45,833 nucleotides of DNA from DASUSH01 sp036375215 (GTDB lineage Bacteria; Actinomycetota; Thermoleophilia; Solirubrobacterales; 70-9), in NCBI GenBank assembly GCA_036375215.1, contig DASUSH010000016.1, positions 1-45,833 on the forward strand. Reading direction: 5' to 3'. The notes beneath the pieces are model-generated. The model made no database searches, was not told where the DNA came from, and was given only the letters and a program-made list of their open reading frames with translations. Positions 6,436-14,929 of the stretch are shown here, in pieces. Made by a program: the position numbers and the translations under genes. Every line of letters starts with the position of its first letter. The stretch's first letter is position 1.

Positions 6436-8889
6436 TCCCTCGGCGGGCCTGGCGTCGGCGATCACCGTGCCGAGCATCGGCTCGGGGAGCGGCGGCAGCC
6501 TGTCCTCGCTCTCGAGCCCGACCCGGGGCGTGATCTTCTCCAGCCACCCCGGGAACCACCAGTTCGAGTTGCGGAGCATCATCATCACGGACGGCACGAG
6601 CAGGCAGCGGACGACGGTCGCGTCGACGGCGATCGCGGCCGCCATGCCGACGCCGAACTGCTTCACGGTCGGGTTGCCGTTGAGGATGAAGCTGGAGAAG
6701 ACGCAGACCATGATGAGCGCCGCCGAGGTGATCACCCGCGCGCTCGTCGCCAGGCCCTCGACGACGGCCTCGTGGTTGTCCTCGCCGAGCTCGTGGTAGC
6801 GCTCCTTGATCCTCGAGACGAGGAAGACCTGGTAGTCCATCGAGAGCCCGAAGAGGATCGCGAACATGAGCAGGGGCACGAAGCTGACGATCGGGATCGC
6901 GTGGTCGAGGCCGATCAGCTCGGCGCCCCAGCCCTTCTCGAAGACCGCGGTCAGCACTCCGTATGACGCCGCGACCGAGAGCAGGTTCATGAGCGCCGCC
7001 GTCGCCGGGACCAGGATCGAGCGGAAGGCGAGCATCAGGAGCAGGAAGCTGAGCGCGACCACGATCAGGATCACCGAGGGCAGCTTCTCCCCGATCCGGT
7101 CGGCGAGGTCGATGTAGGAGGCGGTGGTGCCGCCGACGTAGGCGGTGAGGCCGGTCCCCTTGGTGGCCTCGGGGATCGTGTCGTCGCGCAGGGTCTCGAC
7201 GAGGTCCGACGTCGCCTCCGCCGAGGGCGCGGTGCGCGCGATCACCGAGAAGACCGCCGCGGTGCCGCTCTTGTCGACCTTCGCCTGCGACACCGACTTG
7301 ACGCCCTGGGTCTTCGAGATCTGGTTCTCGAGGTGGACGAGGTCGGGGTCGGAGGCGTCGGACTCGAGGAACTGCTGCTGCTGGTCGAACTGCTCGGTCT
7401 GCTTCTTGCTCGGCGGCGGCACCTCCGCCTCCGCCTCCTCGGTCGCCTCCTGCTGCGCCTCTTCCTGGGGCACGCCCTCGGCGACGAGCTGCTGGGTGAT
7501 CTGCGTCGCCTGCTCGGAGACCTCCTGCTGCTGCTCCTGCTCCTCCTGCTTCTGCTGCTGGTTCAGCTGGTTCAGCTTCTGCTGGTCGTTGTGGGCTTTC
7601 GGGTCGAATTCGACCGCGATCAGGAACGGGCCGTTGTAGCCGACCCCGAAGCCCTTCGCGAGTGCGTCGTAGGACTGGCGGATCGTCGTCGACTCCGGGA
7701 ACTGGCCGTTGTCCTGCTGGCCGAGGCGGATGTCGGTCACCGGCCAGGCGAGCGCGGCGAGGAGGAGGATCGCGAAGATCATCGACGACCACTGGTGGCG
7801 GCCGACGAAACGGGCCATGCGCTCGAAGCCATGGGCGTGATCGTCGTGCGCGGGCCTGTGCAGGGCCGGGATCCGCAGCGACTCGATCCGGTGCCCGTAG
7901 AGCCCGAGCAGGGCCGGGAGCAGGGTGAGCGCGCAGCAGACCGCGATCACGACCACGATCGCCGCCGAGTAGCCGAGCGCGCTGACGATCGGGATGTTGG
8001 CGAGCGCCAGCGAGCAGAGCGCGATCACGACCGTGCCGCCGGCGAACGCGACGGCGCTGCCCGAGGTCGCGCAGGCGCGCGCGATCGACTCGTCCACCTC
8101 CATCCCCAGCGAGAGCCGGTTGCGGTGCCGGGTGACGATGAACAGGGCGTAGTCGATCCCGACCCCGAGCCCGATCATCGTGCCGAGGGTCGGCGCCACG
8201 CTCGGGATCTCGATCACGTGCCCGAAGAGGCCGATCGCCGCGAGCCCGATCACGACGCCGAGGATCGCCGTCGTGATCGGCAGCGACATCGCCGCCACGG
8301 TTCCGAAGGTGAAGACGAGGATGATCATCGCGGCGACGATCCCCGCGACCTCGCTGGCGTGGGTGGAGGGCGTCGAGAGCTCCTGGCCGAGATAGCCGCC
8401 GGCGGAGACCTCGAGCCCGGCGTCGGTGGCGGGGTCCGCGGCGTCGAGGACCTTCTGGGCGGTCTCCTCGTCGAGCTGGCCCGGGTCGTCCCGCAAGGTC
8501 ACCGAGATGTACGCGATCGTGTCGTCCTTCGAGACCTGCTTCGCCCCCTCGCTCGAGAAGGGGCTGACGGTGCTCTCGACGTCAGGCGCCTTCTCGAGCG
8601 CCTTGTTCGCGTCCTGGATCGCCTGCTTGCGCCCGGAGTCGGTGACCTTGCCGCTGGTCGCCTCGAAGACGACCGGATTGGTCCCGTTCGCCTCCTTCGG
8701 CAGGTACTCGTCGAGCAGGTCGGTGGCCTCCGTCGAGCCGGTGCCCGGGAGCGTGAGGTCGTCGGAGGTCTGCGCGCCGACGGCCTGGACGCCGGCGACC
8801 ACGCCGACGATCAGGACGAGCCAGAGGGGGATGACGACCTTGCGGTGCCGGACGCAGGCGTGGGCGAGCCGGTAGAGGAAGAGGCTCAT
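6412..8889 (-). CDS. MMPL family (RND superfamily) transporter
   Basis: An 825-residue inner-membrane exporter with the duplicated MMPL/SSD architecture: a first membrane helix at about residues 17-37, an external domain, five helices, a second helix and external domain, and a second five-helix bundle. The paired Asp-Tyr residues of the MmpL proton relay are D246-Y247 (GIDYALF) and D685-Y686 (MDYQVF). The family exports lipids or other hydrophobic compounds using the proton gradient. The second external domain contains a glutamine-rich stretch (about residues 433-507) that is unlike the rest. The gene is divergent from a TetR regulator and has a near-consensus promoter overlapped by a palindrome, so TetR repression is likely. 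The cargo is unknown. Confidence 0.95.
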   Translation of the reverse strand: MSLFLYRLAHACVRHRKVVIPLWLVLIVGVVAGVQAVGAQTSDDLTLPGTGSTEATDLLDEYLPKEANGTNPVVFEATSGKVTDSGRKQAIQDANKALEKAPDVESTVSPFSSEGAKQVSKDDTIAYISVTLRDDPGQLDEETAQKVLDAADPATDAGLEVSAGGYLGQELSTPSTHASEVAGIVAAMIILVFTFGTVAAMSLPITTAILGVVIGLAAIGLFGHVIEIPSVAPTLGTMIGLGVGIDYALFIVTRHRNRLSLGMEVDESIARACATSGSAVAFAGGTVVIALCSLALANIPIVSALGYSAAIVVVIAVCCALTLLPALLGLYGHRIESLRIPALHRPAHDDHAHGFERMARFVGRHQWSSMIFAILLLAALAWPVTDIRLGQQDNGQFPESTTIRQSYDALAKGFGVGYNGPFLIAVEFDPKAHNDQQKLNQLNQQQKQEEQEQQQEVSEQATQITQQLVAEGVPQEEAQQEATEEAEAEVPPPSKKQTEQFDQQQQFLESDASDPDLVHLENQISKTQGVKSVSQAKVDKSGTAAVFSVIARTAPSAEATSDLVETLRDDTIPEATKGTGLTAYVGGTTASYIDLADRIGEKLPSVILIVVALSFLLLMLAFRSILVPATAALMNLLSVAASYGVLTAVFEKGWGAELIGLDHAIPIVSFVPLLMFAILFGLSMDYQVFLVSRIKERYHELGEDNHEAVVEGLATSARVITSAALIMVCVFSSFILNGNPTVKQFGVGMAAAIAVDATVVRCLLVPSVMMMLRNSNWWFPGWLEKITPRVGLESEDRLPPLPEPMLGTVIADARPAEGSSGGAAH

Positions 8890-8919
8890 CGGGCGGCGAT
8901 CCGTGCCGACTTACCGATC

Positions 8920-8934
8920 ATGAATTAGATTCAT
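8920..8934. promoter_or_regulatory. Candidate TetR operator palindrome
   Basis: ATGAAT (8920-8925) and ATTCAT (8929-8934) are perfect inverted repeats around TAG, in an AT-rich island between the divergent MMPL and TetR genes. The site overlaps the -10 element of the MMPL promoter and its expected start point, a classic position for repression. A direct repeat ATATCTG (8933-8939 and 8945-8951) is adjacent and could be part of a longer site. Confidence 0.5.
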
Positions 8935-8958
8935 ATCTGATTTAATATCTGTTGTCAA
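8930..8958 (-). promoter_or_regulatory. Housekeeping-type promoter of the MMPL gene
   Basis: On the minus strand TTGACA (8958-8953) is followed after 17 bases by TATGAA (8935-8930), close to the ideal sigma-A promoter and 41 bases before the MMPL start at 8889. It stands out strongly against the GC-rich background. Confidence 0.65.
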
Positions 8959-8968
8959 GAGGAACCCT

Positions 8969-9622
8969 GTGCGTCCTCCCCACCAACTCCCGATCGGCGC
9001 GCGACCGCGCCAGGCGCGTTCGCGCGAGACCCGTGAGCGGTTCTACGAGGCGACCTTAGATCGCTTCGCGGCGGAGGGCGTCGAAGAGGCGCGCGTCCAG
9101 GACATCGTCGACGACGCCGGGGGGAGCTGGGGCGCATACCACCACTACTTCCCGCGCAAGGAGGACGTGCTGCTCGAGCGCGCGGCGCGCGAGGTGCGCG
9201 ATCGGCTGCGGCCGCTGGCGGACGCGGCGATCGCCGACCGCCGCGTCTCGATCCACAAGACGCTCGAGAAGCTCTTCGTCTCGATGATGCACTCCGAGCT
9301 GCCGAAGGCGGTCCACGGCGCGGTCCTGCGCGAGATCAACGCCAACCCCCTGCGCTTCGCGGCGATGCTCGACGAGGGCCAGGTGCCGATCGTCGGCATC
9401 GTCGGGATGCTGCTCGCCGAAGGCCAGGAGCGCGGCGAGGTCCGCGACGACGCCGACCCCTACTCGCTCGGCGCCGTGCTCGCCGGCGGGACGGTCTTTC
9501 CGGTGATGCAGACCGCCTTCGGCCCGGTGATGCCCGGCCTCGAGGGCGTGGTCCAGCCGCCCGACCCCGCCGCGGCGGTGCGCCGCACGTTCGAGATCAC
9601 CTGGCGCGCGGTCGCCGCCTAG
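8969..9622 (+). CDS. TetR/AcrR family transcriptional regulator
   Basis: A 217-residue regulator starting at GTG 8969, preceded by an AGAGGA ribosome site. The N-terminal helix-turn-helix covers about residues 20-66, with the TetR pattern of a first helix (RERFYEATLDRFAAEG), the HTH (VQDIVDDAGGSWGAYHHYF) and the KEDVL start of helix 4. The remainder is the ligand-binding and dimerisation domain. The gene is divergent from the MMPL exporter across 79 AT-rich bases containing a palindrome over the exporter promoter, so it is probably the local repressor of that exporter. Its inducer is unknown; exporter substrates or related hydrophobic compounds are the usual inducers in this arrangement. Confidence 0.92.
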   Translation: MRPPHQLPIGARPRQARSRETRERFYEATLDRFAAEGVEEARVQDIVDDAGGSWGAYHHYFPRKEDVLLERAAREVRDRLRPLADAAIADRRVSIHKTLEKLFVSMMHSELPKAVHGAVLREINANPLRFAAMLDEGQVPIVGIVGMLLAEGQERGEVRDDADPYSLGAVLAGGTVFPVMQTAFGPVMPGLEGVVQPPDPAAAVRRTFEITWRAVAA

Positions 9623-9646
9623 TCGCGGGGTGTCAGGATCCCCGCC

Positions 9647-10273
9647 GTGGGCAAGCTCGCGGGCCGGATCGTCGTCGCCGTCGCCGGGCTCGCCGTGCTC
9701 GCGCTCGTCGCGCTCCAGCTCTTCCTGCCGGGCCGGGTCGCCTCCGACATCGAGGGGCGGCTGACCGAGGGCGGCGGCGAGGCCTCGGCCGACGTGGAGG
9801 CGCTCCCCGCCGTCCGCTTGCTCTGGAGCGACGGCGACCGGATCGAGGTGAGCGGCTCGGACCTGGTGCTCCAGGTCGAGGACGACGTCGAGGTGCTCGA
9901 CCGCCTCGACGGCTTCGACCAGGTCGACGTCTCGCTCGAGCGGGTCGAGGCAGGCCCCTTCCAGGTCGAGACCTTCGAGCTCCGTCGCGCCGGCGAGGGC
10001 GCCTACACGATGCGCTCCGACGCGACCGCCTCGGGCACCGAGCTGCTCGAGTTCGGCGCCGACGAGCTCGGCCCCCTGGGCGGCCCGATCGCCGGCTTCC
10101 TCGGCGAGCGGGCCCCGGATGAGGTGAAGGGCGAGTTCGCGGTCGAGCTCGACGCCCAGCTCGTCTCCGACGGCGGCCGGATCGAGATCACCGAGGGCGG
10201 CGGCACGGTCGCGGGCTACGACGTCGGCCCCTTCGCCGAGCTGATCACGGCCGCGGTGGTGAGCCGCCTCTAG
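9647..10273 (+). CDS. LmeA family (DUF2993) phospholipid-binding protein
   Basis: A 208-residue protein starting at GTG 9647, 24 bases after the TetR stop. Residues about 5-26 form one hydrophobic segment (VVAVAGLAVLALVALQLFL) followed by small residues, so it is an exported or membrane-anchored protein. The rest matches the DUF2993/LmeA pattern: an amphipathic beta-rich lipid-binding domain with VEVLDRLDGFDQVDVSLERV in the middle. In mycobacteria LmeA-type proteins bind phospholipids and influence lipoarabinomannan elongation and envelope integrity. It may share transcription with the upstream regulator and thus with lipid export, but this is inference. The substrate here is not known. Confidence 0.7.
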   Translation: MGKLAGRIVVAVAGLAVLALVALQLFLPGRVASDIEGRLTEGGGEASADVEALPAVRLLWSDGDRIEVSGSDLVLQVEDDVEVLDRLDGFDQVDVSLERVEAGPFQVETFELRRAGEGAYTMRSDATASGTELLEFGADELGPLGGPIAGFLGERAPDEVKGEFAVELDAQLVSDGGRIEITEGGGTVAGYDVGPFAELITAAVVSRL

Positions 10274-10301
10274 AGCGACCCGCGGGCGGTCCGTCCGCCG
10301 C

Positions 10302-11363
10302 TCAGCCCAGCAGGTTCTCGCGGCGTGCGACCGAGACCATCTGGTGCAGGGTCTCGGCCGAGTCCCACTCGGGCTCCCAGCCGAGCGTCTCGCGGGCACG
10401 GGAGGCGTCCATGATCACCGGGGTCTTGAACGCGTTCAGCCAGGCGACCTGGCTCGGCATGCCGGGGACGTGGCTGAGCCCTTCGGCGATCGGGGCGATC
10501 GCGGCGTGCGGGACCGGGACCGACCACCAGCCGAGCTCACGGGCGAGGTCGGCCGCGCGCAGCTCGCCCTCGGCGGCGAGGTTGTAGGTCCCGGGCTCGC
10601 CGTCGCCGCGGATTGCGGCGACGAGCGCCGCCGCGACGTCGTCGTGGTGGACGAGCTGGAACGGGACCCCCGGGTCCGGGATCACGGGGGCGAGGAACGG
10701 CAATCCCTCGAGCGCCCGCTGGATGATCGGCAGCCGGCCACCGATCTGGTACTGCTCGACGACCTGCTCGACCAGGGTCAGGGCGTCGGGTCCGGCGACG
10801 ATGCAGGGCCGGAAGATGTACGCGTCGACGTCGGAGGCAGCGAGCGAGTCGCGCAGCTCGGCCTCGAGCTCGGCCTTCTGCGCCGAGTAGTAAAAGCCCT
10901 CCGAGCCGCGCGGCTCGACGTCCTCGGTCAGCGGCTGTGGGTTCTCGTCGTGGAAGCCGTAGGCCGCGACCGACGAGGTGTAGACGAACCGGTCGATGTT
11001 CGCCCCGAGGGCGGCCTCGAAGACGTTGCGCGTGCCCTCGAGATTGATCTTCCGCGTCTCGTCGCGCCCACCCAGGATGATGAACGCGAGGTGGACGACG
11101 ACATCGGCGTCGCCGACGAGGGCCGCGACGGAGTCGACGTCGAGGATGTCGCCCTGGCGGTACTCGGCTTTCTCCCAGCCGGCGTCGGCCGGGTCGAACG
11201 GGCTGCGCGCCATCCCGATGACACGGCCGACCGTCGGCTCGTCGTCGAGCGCGCGCATGAGCGCCCGGCCGATGTCGCCCGTCGGGCCGGTGACCGCAAC
11301 CGTCAGCGTCTTCTTCGCGCCGCTCGCCGCGCCACCCTCCGAGCCGGCCGCGGCGCCCTCCAT
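10302..11363 (-). CDS. NAD-dependent epimerase/dehydratase (SDR family)
   Basis: A 353-residue extended SDR. After a 19-residue Gly/Ala-rich lead, the nucleotide-binding motif TGPTGDIGRAL appears, and the active-site YSAQK (Tyr-x3-Lys, in FYYSAQKAELE) and upstream YTSSVAAYG give a full catalytic triad. The ATG (11361-11363) overlaps the TGA of the aldehyde dehydrogenase/GMC fusion gene by one base (TGATG), so translation is coupled. The conserved position after an alcohol- and aldehyde-oxidising enzyme suggests a joint catabolic route for an alcohol, sterol or terpenoid substrate; the substrate itself is not visible. The start could be a few codons later because the lead is poorly conserved. 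Confidence 0.88.
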   Translation of the reverse strand: MEGAAAGSEGGAASGAKKTLTVAVTGPTGDIGRALMRALDDEPTVGRVIGMARSPFDPADAGWEKAEYRQGDILDVDSVAALVGDADVVVHLAFIILGGRDETRKINLEGTRNVFEAALGANIDRFVYTSSVAAYGFHDENPQPLTEDVEPRGSEGFYYSAQKAELEAELRDSLAASDVDAYIFRPCIVAGPDALTLVEQVVEQYQIGGRLPIIQRALEGLPFLAPVIPDPGVPFQLVHHDDVAAALVAAIRGDGEPGTYNLAAEGELRAADLARELGWWSVPVPHAAIAPIAEGLSHVPGMPSQVAWLNAFKTPVIMDASRARETLGWEPEWDSAETLHQMVSVARRENLLG

Positions 11364-14300
11364 CAGGCGGACGCGATCGCGTGCGCCGTGCGGCGCGCGA
11401 GCGCGATGATCGTCGCCATCGGGTTCGTGCCGGAGGCGGTCGGGAAGGCGGAGGCGTCGCCGATCCAGACGCCGGGCGTCGAGTGGAGCTCCCCCCAGGG
11501 GTTGGCGACGCTCGTCCCCGGGTCCGAGCCCATCCGGCAGCTCCCCATCTGGTGGGCGGAGAAGATGCCGTGCTGGCGCGGCTCCAGCGAGCTCGAGGCG
11601 ATCTTGGCGATGAACGCGTCCAGGTCGTCCCCGCGCTTCCACTCGGGGGCGCCGCGGGCGAGGGTGACGATCTCCTCGGCGCCGGCGGCCTCCTGCAGCC
11701 GGCAGAGCTCGGCGAGGCCGCGGCGGAAGTTGTGCTGGTCGAGCTCGTCGGTCATCCGGTACTCGGCGACGGCGTTGCCGTCGCGGTCGATCGTGACTCG
11801 GCCATGGCCGCGGTCGCGGATCAGGAAGATGAACGCGCCGATCCGCCTCCAGTCGAGCATCCGCTCCTTGTGATCGCGGCCGTCCTTCCATTGCGTGGCG
11901 GCTCCGAACAGGCCGGTGGTGTGCTGGGAGCACTCGATCAGCAGGCCGTAGCCGTCCTCGAGGTTCTCGAATTCGTGCGAGAGCGCCGCCTGCGGCGGGC
12001 CGAACCAGGCGCGGGTGTCCTCCTCGTAGATCCCCGAGACCGCGGTCGAGGGGTGCAGGCGCAGGTAGTCGCCGACGGCCGGGCCGCCGATCTGGGAGCG
12101 CAGGAGGAGCGCCGGTGACTCGATCGAGCCGGCGGCGACGACCACCGTCGGCGCGCGGACCTCGACCCTGGCCGTGGTCCCGTCCTCGCCGACGTAGGTG
12201 CCCTCGACGCCGGCGGCCCGGCCGTTCTCGGTCAGGATCCGCTCGACCCGGCAGCGCGCGACGATCTCGGCGCCGTTCGCCTGCGCGTCGGGGAGGTAGT
12301 TCTTCTGGTTCGAGGCCTTGGCGCCGGAGACGTCGCCGAAGCCCATGAAGCCGGCGAGCTCGGCGTCGTAGTTCTTGGCGACGACGTTGCGGGTGATCGC
12401 CCGGAAGTCGTAGCCGAGCTCCTTGCAGCCGCGGCCGAGCGCCTCGTGGACCCCGTTCAGGTCACTGCACGCGTCGGTGACGCCGATCCGCTCGAAGACC
12501 GCGTCCAGGTGCCCGTCGAAGTCGGCCCCGTCGAGCCCCTCGAGGCCGAACTCGCCCGCCCACTGCTCGCGCACCCACGGGTAGGTGCGCAGGCAGTTGG
12601 TCCAGTTGATCACCGTGCCGCCGCCGAGCGTGCCGCCGGCGAGCACCGAGACCTGGCCCTCGGCGGTCGGGAACGGGCCGCCGTTCAGGTAGAGGTTCTG
12701 ATAGGCCCAGAGCTCGAGCCCGTTGAAGTCGGACTCGTTGTAGTACCCGCCGGCCTCGACGATCGCGACCTGCTTGCCCCGCGCGGCGAGCTCGGCGGCG
12801 ATCACCCCGCCGCCGGACCCGGAGCCGACGACGCAGACGTCGGCCTCGAGCGTGAGCAGGTCGGAGTCGGGGGTGCGGACGTTCAGGGTCTTGGGCTCGT
12901 CGCGCGGGAGCGAGCGCGGGCCCTCGTATCCGATCGCGTCCCAGTTCGGGTTCTTCCCGGTGCCGAGGTCGGGCAGCGCGTAGAAGAGCGTGAGCGTGAG
13001 GCTGCGCAGGGTCTGGATCCCGGCGAGCGCGTCGGGCCCGGCCTCCTCGAAGCCCTTGATGATCGTCTCGCGGAGCTCCTGGGGAGCGGCCGGCGCGAGC
13101 CCGTTCTCGGCGAGCGAGTCGAGCAGGCCGGCGAGGCCCCGCTGGTTCTCGGCAGGGAGGTTGGCGACCGCCTGCTCGATCGCCTCGGGGACCGCCATGT
13201 CGGAGGCCGAGCGAGCCCAGAAGCCGACCTGCGCCAGGTCGGCGGCGCCGTTCGGCGGGTCCTGGGACGGGACGATCGTGTCGCAGAAGGCGCGCAGGGT
13301 CATCCGCTGCGCGTCGTCGAAGACCTCGCTCGTCGCCATGAAGGCGGCGAACTCGCCGATCTGGGTCGAGACCGCGGCGTTGTAGGGGAAGTAGTGGAGC
13401 TCGCGCGGGGGCGCGTAACCCGGGGTCACCATCAGCGACTGCCGCTTCGTGTACTTGCGAATCCCGTCGGCGCCGTGGCGGGAGCCGAGGCCGGAGGACT
13501 TCCAGCCGCCCATCGGCAGCTCCATCGCCGCGTAGTTGAGCTGCGTGTCGTTCACCGAGGAGACCCCGGCCTCGATCCGCCGGGCGATCTCCTCGCCGCG
13601 GACGTGGTCGGTGGTCCAGACCGAGGCCTGCAGGCCGTAGGGGCCGTCGTTGGCGAGCGCGATCGCCTCCTCGGCGTCCGCGACCCGCATCACCGGCAGG
13701 GTCGGCCCGAAGGTCTCCTCGATCATGCAGCGCATCGAGTGGTCGACGCCGGTGAGGACGGTGGGCTCGTAGAAGCGGCCGGGGCCCTCGCCGCGCTTGC
13801 CCCCGATGCGCACCTCCGCCCCGCGCTCGATCGCGTCGGCGACGTGGGCCTCGATCAGCTCGAGCTGCGGGGGGAAGATGATCGCGCCGACGTCGACTGA
13901 GCCGAGCGGGCCGGGCGCGCCCTGGCGCAGGGTCGCGACCTTTCGCGTGAGCTTCTCGACGAACTCGTCGTGGACCGCATCCTCGACGTAGATCCGCTCG
14001 ATCGAGATGCAGACCTGGCCCGAGTTGTTGAGCCCGTAGGCGATCGCGGCGTTCGTCGCGCGCTCGAGGTCGGCGTCGGCGAGCACGATCATCGGGTCCT
14101 TGCCGCCGAGCTCGAGCGCGACCGGGGTGAGCGTCTCCGCGGCCTTCGCCATCACCTTCTTGCCGGTCGCGACCGAGCCGGTGAACATCACGAAGTCGAC
14201 GCGGTCGACCAGCGCGGCGCCGGTCCCGCCGCGGCCGGTCGCGACCTGGAAGGCGTTCTCCGGGGCGCCTGCCTCCGCCATCATCTCGGCCATCAGGAGC

Positions 14301-14842
14301 GAGGTGAGCGGCGTCACCTCTGAGGGCTTGAGGACGACCGTGTTGCCGGCCATCAGGGCCGGGATGCAGTCGCCGAAGGAGTTGTTCAGCGGGTAGTTCC
14401 AGGGGCCGATCACGCCGACGACCCCGACCGGCGCGTAGCGGACCTTCAGCTCGCGGCCGCGGACGAACGGCGAGGCGGACTCGACGGGCTCGTCGGCGAG
14501 GTACGAGGCGCCACGCTTCGCCCAGAACTCGAGCGCGGAGAGACCGTAGGAGAGCTCGGCGAACTGGCTCTCGTCGGCCGGCCGCCCGGTCTCCCCGGAG
14601 ATCGTCTCGACGACCCGCTCCCCGTTCGCGACCATCCACTTCCGCGCCGCCAGCAGGACCTCCGCCCGGCCCTCGAAACCGAGCGCCTCCCACCCCGGCT
14701 GCGCCTCGCGTGCGGCCGCGACCATCGCCGCGACGTCGTCGCTGCCGAGCTCGGGGACCGTCGCGAGCACATCGCCGGTGGCCGGGTTCTCGACCGGGAT
14801 TCCCGCCCCCGTCCCCGTGACCTCGCGCTCGGCGGTCGCCAT
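11363..14842 (-). CDS. Fusion of aldehyde dehydrogenase and FAO-like GMC alcohol oxidase
   Basis: One uninterrupted 1159-codon gene starting at the ATG 14842 (MATAEREV). Residues about 1-500 are a complete NAD(P)-dependent aldehyde dehydrogenase, with catalytic Cys278 (GQVCISIER) and general-base Glu244 (LELGGK) 34 residues apart as in the family. Residues about 520-640 form a helical domain like the N-terminus of long-chain fatty alcohol oxidases (MTLRAFCDTIVPS). Residues about 665-1159 are a GMC flavoprotein: FAD-binding GSGSGGG from residue 673, and the C-terminal catalytic pair His1097 (HQMGSCRMG) and Asn1140 (SGTNP). The order suggests alcohol to aldehyde to acid in one chain. No signal peptide, so cytosolic or membrane-associated. 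Coupled to the SDR gene by TGATG. The substrate is unknown; long-chain alcohol is a guess. Confidence 0.92.
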   Translation of the reverse strand: MATAEREVTGTGAGIPVENPATGDVLATVPELGSDDVAAMVAAAREAQPGWEALGFEGRAEVLLAARKWMVANGERVVETISGETGRPADESQFAELSYGLSALEFWAKRGASYLADEPVESASPFVRGRELKVRYAPVGVVGVIGPWNYPLNNSFGDCIPALMAGNTVVLKPSEVTPLTSLLMAEMMAEAGAPENAFQVATGRGGTGAALVDRVDFVMFTGSVATGKKVMAKAAETLTPVALELGGKDPMIVLADADLERATNAAIAYGLNNSGQVCISIERIYVEDAVHDEFVEKLTRKVATLRQGAPGPLGSVDVGAIIFPPQLELIEAHVADAIERGAEVRIGGKRGEGPGRFYEPTVLTGVDHSMRCMIEETFGPTLPVMRVADAEEAIALANDGPYGLQASVWTTDHVRGEEIARRIEAGVSSVNDTQLNYAAMELPMGGWKSSGLGSRHGADGIRKYTKRQSLMVTPGYAPPRELHYFPYNAAVSTQIGEFAAFMATSEVFDDAQRMTLRAFCDTIVPSQDPPNGAADLAQVGFWARSASDMAVPEAIEQAVANLPAENQRGLAGLLDSLAENGLAPAAPQELRETIIKGFEEAGPDALAGIQTLRSLTLTLFYALPDLGTGKNPNWDAIGYEGPRSLPRDEPKTLNVRTPDSDLLTLEADVCVVGSGSGGGVIAAELAARGKQVAIVEAGGYYNESDFNGLELWAYQNLYLNGGPFPTAEGQVSVLAGGTLGGGTVINWTNCLRTYPWVREQWAGEFGLEGLDGADFDGHLDAVFERIGVTDACSDLNGVHEALGRGCKELGYDFRAITRNVVAKNYDAELAGFMGFGDVSGAKASNQKNYLPDAQANGAEIVARCRVERILTENGRAAGVEGTYVGEDGTTARVEVRAPTVVVAAGSIESPALLLRSQIGGPAVGDYLRLHPSTAVSGIYEEDTRAWFGPPQAALSHEFENLEDGYGLLIECSQHTTGLFGAATQWKDGRDHKERMLDWRRIGAFIFLIRDRGHGRVTIDRDGNAVAEYRMTDELDQHNFRRGLAELCRLQEAAGAEEIVTLARGAPEWKRGDDLDAFIAKIASSSLEPRQHGIFSAHQMGSCRMGSDPGTSVANPWGELHSTPGVWIGDASAFPTASGTNPMATIIALARRTAHAIASA

Positions 14843-14929
14843 CGAGGCGAGTCTAACCCTCGCCGGTCGCAGGCGGGAGCGCCCTCGCCGCGGCGGGCCG
14901 GGAGGTCGCATCTGGTTAGCTGCGCTTAA

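Noticed and set aside
7370..7590. A tandem repeat or CRISPR-like array
   Set aside because: The repeated triplets are the codons of a Gln-rich coding segment in the MMPL gene, not spaced repeats.
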